The notes beneath the pieces are model-generated. The model saw only the letters and a list, made by a program, of their open reading frames with translations, searched no databases and was not told the DNA's origin. The translations under genes and the position numbers were made by a program. Shown here in pieces: positions 1 through 5,658 of a DNA stretch of 36,358 nucleotides (positions are counted from its first letter, which is position 1; the number at the start of each line of letters is the position of its first letter). This DNA comes from Chloroflexota bacterium (GTDB taxonomy: Bacteria > Chloroflexota > Anaerolineae > Anaerolineales > Villigracilaceae). The DNA lies in the NCBI GenBank assembly GCA_016234485.1, contig JACRBL010000016.1:1-36358 (forward strand), written 5' to 3'.

Positions 1-1014
1 ACGTTCATGTCGTCGAAGAAATATTTGCGGGGTTTCGATAACGATTCGGGGATGACCATCCTGCGCATTGGGTCGATGAATCTGATGCTGCACGGGATCG
101 AGTCGCCGCAGTTCTATTACATGGATTCGCTGTCGAAGTCTTTCGATGATGAGCGCGAGTATGACGTGATCCTGATGAATCCGCCGTTCAAGGGCGCGGT
201 GGATAAGGGCGGCGTTCATCCCACGCTGCCATCGGATACGACCAAGAGCGAATTGCTTTTTCTGCATTTGATTTTGCGCGCGCTGGATATGGGCGGACGG
301 GCGGCGGTGATCGTGCCCGATGGGGTGTTGTTCGGGTCGAGCCGCGCGCATGTGGAGGTGCGTCGCAGGATCATCGAGGAGAATCGGTTGGACGGGGTGG
401 TGTCGATGCCTTCGGGTGTGTTCAAGCCGTATGCGGGGGTGAGTACGGCGGTGCTGTTCTTCACGCGCGGCGCGCAGACGAAGGACATCTGGTTTTATGA
501 TATGGCGCACGATGGTTTTTCGCTGGACGATAAGCGGGTGGCGACTCAGGAAAACGATATACCTGATGTTGTTGATTGCTGGCAAAATAGATTTGATAAA
601 GGGTTCAACGATATTCGATATTCGAGAATCGAAGAACTGCGAAAGATACTCGCGCCGATGAAGGCGGAGCGAATGGAATTGCATGAGGAAATTAATCGAC
701 TGAAATTTGAAAGTGCGTTGGATGGAAATTCTTTCGCTTCTCTCCTAGCCGACGCTGAATCCCGTTTATCGAATATCGACTCCCGAATATCGCTGCCGCA
801 GGCAGAGCTTGATCGTCTGACCCGCCAGTTCTGGGTGACGAAGGAGCAGGTCGCTTCGCGAGCCAACAAGTACGATCTCTCTGCCAGCCGCTACCGTCAA
901 GTGGATGCGGACGCTGTTTATCACGAGAAGCCGTCTGTGACGCTGGAACGGTTGGCGCGGTTGGAAAGCGTAATGTTGGACGAGATAAATGAACTAAAGG
1001 GATTGTTGAAGTGA
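1..1014 (+). CDS. hsdM: Type I restriction-modification system, DNA methyltransferase subunit (HsdM), 5'-partial
   Basis: This is the C-terminal part of a Type I N6-adenine DNA methyltransferase. The reading frame is open to base 1, so the ATG at 7 is probably internal and the N-terminal and motif I region lies outside the window. A stretch typical of HsdM (GSMNLMLHGIE, about residues 22-32 counted from that ATG) is followed by catalytic motif IV, NPPF at about 58-61. A long helical C-terminal region follows, as expected for the part that contacts HsdS. The TGA stop overlaps the GTG start of hsdS (GTGA), so the two are translationally coupled. HsdM with HsdS modifies the target adenine and, with HsdR, would form the restriction complex. 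No hsdR is visible downstream, so it must lie upstream or elsewhere if it exists. Confidence 0.93.
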   Translation, partial: TFMSSKKYLRGFDNDSGMTILRIGSMNLMLHGIESPQFYYMDSLSKSFDDEREYDVILMNPPFKGAVDKGGVHPTLPSDTTKSELLFLHLILRALDMGGRAAVIVPDGVLFGSSRAHVEVRRRIIEENRLDGVVSMPSGVFKPYAGVSTAVLFFTRGAQTKDIWFYDMAHDGFSLDDKRVATQENDIPDVVDCWQNRFDKGFNDIRYSRIEELRKILAPMKAERMELHEEINRLKFESALDGNSFASLLADAESRLSNIDSRISLPQAELDRLTRQFWVTKEQVASRANKYDLSASRYRQVDADAVYHEKPSVTLERLARLESVMLDEINELKGLLK

Positions 1015-2186
1015 ATTATCCCATTGTCGAACTCGGCGACATTTGCGACGAAATATATCGCTATCCATCGTTTTATGGCATGGAACATTTTTCTACGGGT
1101 GTTCCTGTTATTCGTGGTGAACATATTGATGCGTGGGGAAGTATCTCGCAAGATTGGAATGATTATTGGTTCGTCAGCGAAGAAGTTTCAAGTCAATTTC
1201 CCAGAACAGTTCTTCGAGAAGGTGATTTGGTTTTCACTGTTCGTGGCACTATTGGAAAAGTTGGTCTAATTACAAAATCGCATGATGGCGCACAACTATC
1301 GCCGAACCTTATTCGCTTTTCTCCAAAGAGAGAAGTCGTTGATACTATTTTTATTTGGTATTTTCTTCAATCCATAAAAGAAACTGCCGCAGCAGATATT
1401 CAGAACGAAGTGACTATTGCTTCTGTCCGAGCAAGTGATTTAAGCGAACTGAAAATTCCCCTTCCCTCGCTGACCGAGCAAAAGCGGATTGCGTCCCTGC
1501 TGGCGCGCGCCGACCGTCTGCGTCAACTACGGCGGACTGCACACGATCTCGGCGATGCCCTGCTCCAGTCCGTGTTTTTGGAGATGTTTGGTCACGTAAG
1601 AGTAAACGATAAGAAATGGGAATTGGCTAGATTTGAAGATGTTTGCGAAACTCGTTTAGGCAAAATGTTGGACGACAAAAAGCAAACTGGCAAAAACAAG
1701 CGTCCTTATTTGCGAAATTTCAATGTTCGATGGCATAGTCTTGATTTGTCAGATATTGCTGAAATGGATTTTGACGAGAAAGACCGAAAGGAATTTCGGC
1801 TTCAATATGGCGATGTTTTGATTTGCGAAGGTGGGGAAGTTGGTCGAGCCGCAATTTGGCGCAATGAAATGGAAGAATGTTATTTTCAAAAAGCATTACA
1901 TCGAGCACGCCCTAATTCAAAATTAGCAAACCCAGAATACATTGTTCATTTACTTTGGTGGATGGCGCAAACTGGTGGCTTGGTTGATTCCACTTCACAA
2001 GTTACTTTTGCCCATTTGACTGGCGAGAAATTGAAAGAGTTGGTTATCCCTGTCCCACCGCTGAGCCTGCAAGAAGAGTTTGCAGGCGTGGTGGCGCGGG
2101 TCGAGTCGCTGCGTGGGCGGATGGGGGAGTCCACGCGGCAGGTGGAGGGGCTGTTTGAGAGTCTGCTGGCGGAGGCGTTTATATGA
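1011..2186 (+). CDS. hsdS: Type I restriction-modification system, specificity subunit (HsdS)
   Basis: This is the DNA-recognition subunit of the Type I enzyme, 391 aa, normal for the family. It has the two-fold layout of HsdS: a target recognition domain (about 1-145), a conserved helical spacer (about 150-195, starting PLPSLTEQKRIASLLARADR), a second recognition domain (about 200-345) and a second helical repeat at the C-terminus (VPPLSLQEEFAGVVARVESL). The GTG start overlaps the hsdM stop, and its own stop overlaps the ATG of the next gene. Both recognition domains are clearly AT-richer than the conserved helices, a mosaic expected from recognition-domain exchange. The last ~100 bp recur four more times downstream (see the repeat entries), which is unusual. 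Confidence 0.93.
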   Translation: MNYPIVELGDICDEIYRYPSFYGMEHFSTGVPVIRGEHIDAWGSISQDWNDYWFVSEEVSSQFPRTVLREGDLVFTVRGTIGKVGLITKSHDGAQLSPNLIRFSPKREVVDTIFIWYFLQSIKETAAADIQNEVTIASVRASDLSELKIPLPSLTEQKRIASLLARADRLRQLRRTAHDLGDALLQSVFLEMFGHVRVNDKKWELARFEDVCETRLGKMLDDKKQTGKNKRPYLRNFNVRWHSLDLSDIAEMDFDEKDRKEFRLQYGDVLICEGGEVGRAAIWRNEMEECYFQKALHRARPNSKLANPEYIVHLLWWMAQTGGLVDSTSQVTFAHLTGEKLKELVIPVPPLSLQEEFAGVVARVESLRGRMGESTRQVEGLFESLLAEAFI

Positions 2187-3280
2187 GCCTGGTTTGGCTA
2201 AAGTTCGTAATTTGGATTGTATTTGGGATTTCCACATTAATAGGGTCGATACTGCTTATTTATTTGGGACCTAATTTGCTATACTTTATTCGAGTTTGGT
2301 TTTCTGAGCAGACTCCCACTGGAAGACCACCAACAAGAAAACCGAGAAATTTATGGATTTTATTTTGGATATCTGCATTATTGACGATTTTGACTTCTGC
2401 AATAGGAAGTTCTTTGCCAGACTTGCTTCCAGCATCAGAGCGTACGACTCCAACATCTTTAGAAGCATTGGTGCCTTCTTATACTCCGGTTATTCCCGCA
2501 GAAACATCGACTATTACTCTAACTTATACACCCCTGCCAACAGCAACTTGGACTTCGTCAGTAAGTCCAAGTCAAACCGCAACGCGAACCAAAACTTTGA
2601 CGCCAACCCTTACGCCAACAATTACTCCGCTTGCGCTGGAAGATTATGGTGGTCTCGTTCGTAATTGTATCCCTGACCGATACTGGGACTTTGCAACTTC
2701 AGAAAATATACAATTGGCGAACGGCTGTTTGCAGCTTCAGAAATGGGGATTTTATGCAGATGAACAAGCAATTATTATTAAGCAACCGTCACCAAAGATT
2801 CAGGCTGGCGATCTTGAGGTCAATCTATACTTTTCATTAGTGGACAGGTTTGAACCACCATTTGATATTTTCTTTAAGGTGTATATTGAAAGTTTTGACG
2901 GTAGTGAAAGCTCAACTGTCAGCCCATTGTTTTCGATTGGACTCTGTGATCCAGCCAATTGGCAATCTTCATTCAAGCTGGTTTCATTCAGTTCTCAAAA
3001 TAACTCAATTCAACGAGGCATCCTGGTAGATCAACAGAATGTCTGGTTTAGAAATTTTGCGGTGCTCGGGATTATGGAAACCAAGTCCTATTCACTTGAA
3101 GTCCAACCATTTCGGGCAACAATTTACGAAGATTCTCAATATGCATCTAAGAATGGCGAGCAGTTGTGGAGCGCTACCGTTACCCCCGACGAACGACACG
3201 CTTTCTGTATCCAATACAGGATGCCAATCAATGGAGAACTTGTCGCTACAATTAGCGATTTGAGAATCGAGAGCCGTTGA
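2183..3280 (+). CDS. Membrane-anchored protein with Thr/Pro-rich linker, unknown function
   Basis: This is a 365-aa protein I do not recognise. Two hydrophobic segments (about 4-30 and 52-72) are followed by a low-complexity Ser/Thr/Pro linker (about 80-150, with TPTLTPTITP-like runs). After that comes a ~210-residue domain rich in aromatic residues and beta-type sequence, with a few Cys. It is therefore probably an extracytoplasmic domain displayed on a stalk. Such linkers are common in Anaerolineae surface proteins. The ATG overlaps the hsdS stop (ATGA), so it is co-translated with the restriction genes, but nothing in it suggests DNA work. It sits between hsdS and the first extra copy of the hsdS tail and is AT-richer than its surroundings, which suggests it was acquired. 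The C-terminal domain could be a lectin-like sandwich, but this is a guess from sequence texture only. Confidence 0.75.
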   Translation: MSLVWLKFVIWIVFGISTLIGSILLIYLGPNLLYFIRVWFSEQTPTGRPPTRKPRNLWILFWISALLTILTSAIGSSLPDLLPASERTTPTSLEALVPSYTPVIPAETSTITLTYTPLPTATWTSSVSPSQTATRTKTLTPTLTPTITPLALEDYGGLVRNCIPDRYWDFATSENIQLANGCLQLQKWGFYADEQAIIIKQPSPKIQAGDLEVNLYFSLVDRFEPPFDIFFKVYIESFDGSESSTVSPLFSIGLCDPANWQSSFKLVSFSSQNNSIQRGILVDQQNVWFRNFAVLGIMETKSYSLEVQPFRATIYEDSQYASKNGEQLWSATVTPDERHAFCIQYRMPINGELVATISDLRIESR

Positions 3281-3329
3281 GTAATCTTGTCAAAGTTCTT
3301 GTTGTGTTCTCACGAACAAAACCCAGCTT

Positions 3330-3434
3330 ATAGCGCGGGTCGAGTCGCTGCGGGGGCGGATGGGTGCTGCGCGATCCACGCGGCAGGTGGAGGGGCTGTT
3401 TGAGAGTCTGCTGGCGGAGGCGTTTGAGGCTTAG
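3330..3434 (+). repeat. hsdS 3'-end duplicate, copy 2
   Basis: About 100 bp nearly identical to the end of hsdS (2085-2186). The segment still reads in frame as a helical tail (ARVESLRGRMG ... RQVEGLFESLLAEAF) and ends in its own TAG. It differs from hsdS by a 9-bp extra segment after GGATGGG, which copy 4 shares. It has no start codon of its own and begins abruptly after the stop of the 365-aa gene. Confidence 0.9.
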
Positions 3435-3690
3435 CCCCCTCCCGACCTCCCCCAAATTCAGAAAACCGCTGAATTTGGGGGAGGAGAATGGATAGCATTC
3501 ATGAAAATGAATATTTGCAACTGTCTAATTGTTACTACTCCTCCCCAAATTCGACGTGTTCTTCGTCGCATTTGAGGAGGAGAATGGATAGCATTCACGA
3601 AAATGAGTATTTGCAACCGTATAACTGTTACGACCCCTCCCCAAATTCGACGTGTTCTTCGTCGCATGTGGGGAGGGCAGGGAGGGGCAG
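3434..3690. repeat. Composite palindromic element with internal 2 x 96-bp direct repeat
   Basis: This fills the space between hsdS-tail copy 2 and the DUF559 start. It opens with a C-rich arm (3434-3452) whose near complement lies at 3670-3688. Inside is a 16-bp stem (3446-3461 with 3469-3484, arm CTCCCCCAAATTCAG, 7-nt loop). It is followed by two 96-bp direct repeats (3481-3576 and 3577-3672) that differ at roughly ten positions. Each unit carries an imperfect hairpin of CCCCAAATTCGAC with GTCGCAT..GAGG. The same AAATT-cored hairpin type occurs at 4808-4903 and inside the Type IIG gene. The right outer arm ends two bases before the DUF559 ATG and supplies its G-rich ribosome-binding region. 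Confidence 0.85.
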
Positions 3691-4059
3691 ATGCCGCGTC
3701 CGCGTAGAAGCGCTCCTACCATCATGCACCGCGCTGGCGAACTCCGCAAAGAACCTACGCCCGCCGAGCGAAAACTTTGGGCATACCTGCGCGGGGATAC
3801 ACTTGGAGTCAACTTCAGAAGGCAACATGCCATTGGAAAGTACATCCCCGATTTCGTCTGTATCGAAAAGAAACTCATTGTTGAACTGGATGGAAGTCAG
3901 CATTTGCACCAGGAAGAGTATGACGAAGAAAGAACAAAATACCTGAACTCGCTCGGTTACAAAGTCATCCGCTATTGGAACAAGGATGTGATGAAGAATA
4001 TTGAAGGCGTTATACTTGCCATTGTTCAAGCGATAGAAGATGAAGATAAGAAAGATTAG
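3691..4059 (+). CDS. DUF559 domain protein, Vsr/PD-(D/E)xK endonuclease-like
   Basis: This is a 122-aa protein matching the DUF559 family, small proteins related to the very-short-patch-repair endonuclease fold. The family opening is present (RAGELRKEPTPAERKLWAYL, about 14-33), then FRRQHAIGKYIPDF (42-55) and KLIVELDGSQH (61-71). D54, E65 and D67 are the likely metal-binding residues of the fold. The ATG at 3691 is preferred because AGGGAGGGG lies just upstream; an upstream in-frame ATG would translate part of the palindromic element, and the ATG at 3724 is another option. The gene is bounded on the left by a palindromic element and on the right by hsdS-tail copy 3. The family's biochemical role is not settled. 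Nicking or cleaving DNA is inferred from the fold only. Confidence 0.85.
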   Translation: MPRPRRSAPTIMHRAGELRKEPTPAERKLWAYLRGDTLGVNFRRQHAIGKYIPDFVCIEKKLIVELDGSQHLHQEEYDEERTKYLNSLGYKVIRYWNKDVMKNIEGVILAIVQAIEDEDKKD

Positions 4060-4069
4060 GTTTCACGTT

Positions 4070-4222
4070 GCCTCACCGCTGAACCTGCAAGAAGAGTTTG
4101 CCCCCTGTCGGGGATCTTCGACGGGCGTGGTGGCGCGGGTCGAGTCGCTGCGATGGCGGATGGGGGGCATGCGGCAGGTGGATGGGTTGCTGGAGTCTCT
4201 GCTGGCGCTATTATTTGGCGGT
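4070..4222 (+). repeat. hsdS 3'-end duplicate, copy 3 (longest, with a small insertion)
   Basis: This copy begins further upstream in hsdS than the others. It still encodes PLNLQEEFA (PLSLQEEFA in hsdS), then VVARVESLRWRMG and RQVDGLLESLLA. A ~22-bp insertion at 4102-4123, itself an imperfect hairpin containing CCCTGTCG and CGACGGG, splits it. A reading frame of 73 codons through this copy (4040-4261) overlaps the DUF559 end, has no ribosome-binding site and is judged a remnant, not a gene. Confidence 0.88.
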
Positions 4223-4273
4223 GGCGGATGGAAGATAGAAAATCAAGAAAATAAACTTTGACAAGGAGTCAAA

Positions 4274-4630
4274 ATGAGTAAAAGCGCGCGAAGTATATTC
4301 GTGTTTGGTATATATCTTGGAGTATTCGGTTTATCCATGCTGATCATACCCAACACAGTTCTTGGAATGGTTTCAATCCCCAGCACGAACGAGGTATGGA
4401 TTCGGATCGTTGGGATGCTGCTTTTTTTGCTGGGTTATTACTACATCCAGGCGGCGCGAAAAGAAACGACCGATTTTTTCCAATGGACGGTCCCTGTCCG
4501 CTCCAGTATCATCCTCTTTCTTACAACCTTTGTCATCCTGGGTCTCGTCAAACCCATCATTATCCTGTTGGGAGTAATAGATCTGGCGGGAGCCATTTGG
4601 ACTGGCATGACATTACGAACCTCCAAATGA
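4274..4630 (+). CDS. Small integral membrane protein, unknown function
   Basis: This is a 118-aa protein with four predicted membrane segments (about 8-28, 40-60, 75-95 and 97-114) and short loops. I do not recognise a named family. A good ribosome-binding site (AAGGAG, 4262-4267) precedes the ATG. It lies between hsdS-tail copies 3 and 4, so it is one of the small genes of the hsdS-tail array. It has no visible link to restriction, and cargo acquired with the array is the simplest reading. Confidence 0.75.
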   Translation: MSKSARSIFVFGIYLGVFGLSMLIIPNTVLGMVSIPSTNEVWIRIVGMLLFLLGYYYIQAARKETTDFFQWTVPVRSSIILFLTTFVILGLVKPIIILLGVIDLAGAIWTGMTLRTSK

Positions 4631-4636
4631 GTGTGC

Positions 4637-4798
4637 TTGCGGGCGTGGTGGCGCTCGCTTCCACTCGCATCAAAGCGGCTCGGGGGCCTTCGTGCGGGGG
4701 CGGATGGGCGCTACGCAATCCACGCGGCAGGCGTTGGGTCGAGCCTGTCGAGACCTGGAGGGACTGTTTGAGAGTCTACTGGCGGAGGCGTTTTCGTG
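4637..4798 (+). repeat. hsdS 3'-end duplicate, copy 4 (twice interrupted)
   Basis: The sequence follows hsdS from GGCGTGGTGGCGC to GAGAGTCTACTGGCGGAGGCG but is broken by two insertions, at about 4653-4692 and 4731-4754. The second contains GAGCCTGTCGAGACC, which looks like a small intergenic repeat of its own. The reading frame is destroyed. It shares the 9-bp extra segment with copy 2, so copies 2 and 4 are closer to each other than to hsdS. Confidence 0.82.
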
Positions 4799-4807
4799 AA
4801 AATCAAT

Positions 4808-4903
4808 CCCCTCCGTCCTTTGGACACATCCCCTAAATCCGACAGTATATATAAACTTGTCAACCAAGATTTTCATGTCGGATTTGGGGGAGGCAGGAGG
4901 GGG
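4808..4903. repeat. Palindromic element between hsdS-tail copies 4 and 5
   Basis: Outer 7-bp stem CCCCTCC (4808-4814) with GGAGGGG (4896-4902). Inner 15-bp stem (4830-4844 with 4876-4890, right arm TGTCGGATTTGGGGG, one wobble). Loop of 31 nt. It has the same two-stem plan, a C-rich outer arm and an AAAT-containing inner arm, as the elements at 3434 and inside the Type IIG gene. Confidence 0.8.
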
Positions 4904-5008
4904 CAGGCGTGGTGGCGTGGGACGAGTCGCTGCGGGGGCGGATGGGAGAGCGAGAGGCAGGTCAACGGGTTATTTGAGTCATTGTTGAGTGAGAGTTTTG
5001 GAGAATAG
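4904..5008 (+). repeat. hsdS 3'-end duplicate, copy 5
   Basis: This is the most diverged copy. It still reads as ESLRGRMGERERQVNGLFESLLSESF and ends in TAG at 5006-5008, directly before the next gene. The GGAG inside its last codons acts as the ribosome-binding site of the gene at 5011. Its third-position changes are more numerous than in copies 2 and 3, so it is probably the oldest. Confidence 0.82.
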
Positions 5009-5010
5009 TC

Positions 5011-5382
5011 ATGCCGAAGAAACAAGCCATTCCAACCGAAATTCAGGAAGAAGTACAAAAACTGATTGACGAATTCAATCGTGTGGATTTGAAGGATTCC
5101 ACCTCACTCTTGGATGCCTTCTTTCCGAAAAAAATCAAGCGCGGCTATTCGGCGCGGTTCAAAGGAAAATATCTTTATCTTGATCGCACAGACCGCTACG
5201 AGCCGTTACCCATTTGTCGCCTCACGTGGAATGGAAATATGGACAATTGGGATTTTGCCATCTACAAATATTCAAGCGAGAAATATGATTCCGAAGAATG
5301 GTTCTTTCCTGGCGAAGAAGAAGTGGACGGCGCTATCACTGGCGCGATGAAAGCAGGGATGATCGCTTATGAAATCCAATAA
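5011..5382 (+). CDS. Conserved-looking hypothetical protein, 123 aa
   Basis: Not recognised. This is a soluble, charged protein with no signal or membrane segment. An N-terminal helical stretch (about 8-25) is followed by a mixed region with many aromatics (GKYLYLDR, LTWNGNMDNWDFAIYKYS) and an acidic segment (EEEVDG). The start has GGAG eight bases upstream, inside the end of hsdS-tail copy 5. The stop overlaps the next gene by 14 bases, so the two are a coupled pair. Because it follows an hsdS tail, an accessory role in restriction or a toxin/antitoxin-like pair could be imagined, but nothing in the sequence shows it. Confidence 0.7.
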   Translation: MPKKQAIPTEIQEEVQKLIDEFNRVDLKDSTSLLDAFFPKKIKRGYSARFKGKYLYLDRTDRYEPLPICRLTWNGNMDNWDFAIYKYSSEKYDSEEWFFPGEEEVDGAITGAMKAGMIAYEIQ

Positions 5383-5596
5383 TTCCCCAACCGCCTCCCT
5401 CCTCCGCCTTTTGCTTCACCGCCTCGAACGCGTCTCTGTAGACTCGCACTGGGCGCACCGTGCCGGCGGCATTCGCGGGTCACTGCTCGAAGCGCTTGAG
5501 CAATATGAAGCGGGGAAGCCCGTCCCAGAAGGATGGGTTCAGCAGATTATGGAGCATGGCTTTCGCGTTTTGCAAAAAGCGGCGGAAGAGAAATAA
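5369..5596 (+). CDS. Small hypothetical protein, 75 aa
   Basis: Not recognised. This is a mostly helical 75-residue protein with Arg/His-rich and Glu-rich parts (LLLHRLERVSVDSHWAHR; ALEQYEAGKPVPEGWVQ). It overlaps the end of the preceding gene by 14 bases and is followed after a few bases by a hairpin terminator, so it is the last gene of the plus-strand unit that begins with hsdM. The overlap and shared terminator are the main support for it being real. Confidence 0.65.
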   Translation: MKSNNSPTASLLRLLLHRLERVSVDSHWAHRAGGIRGSLLEALEQYEAGKPVPEGWVQQIMEHGFRVLQKAAEEK

Positions 5597-5600
5597 CAAC

Positions 5601-5632
5601 AACGGCAGAGACTCAAGCGAATCTCTGCCGTT
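5601..5632. terminator. Bidirectional hairpin terminator between convergent genes
   Basis: Perfect 11-bp stem AACGGCAGAGA / TCTCTGCCGTT with a 10-nt loop, between the plus-strand small gene ending at 5596 and the minus-strand BcsB-like gene ending at 5659. The T-rich tract after the right arm is short (TTATTTGATT), so it is a moderate-quality terminator. Its position between convergent stops supports the call. Confidence 0.7.
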
Positions 5633-5658
5633 ATTTGATTCTTCAGTAAGCCGAGAGA

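Noticed and set aside
4040..4261. Separate 73-codon gene through hsdS-tail copy 3
   Set aside because: It overlaps the DUF559 end, has no ribosome-binding site and simply reads through the tail duplicate.
4396..4836. 146-codon frame over the small membrane protein and copy 4
   Set aside because: It is out of frame with a better-supported gene and runs through two insertions in the repeat.
1..5596. Defence island with hsdR and other immune genes
   Set aside because: No hsdR, BREX, CBASS or similar gene was found among the small genes; only hsdM, hsdS and a DUF559 protein can be tied to DNA.
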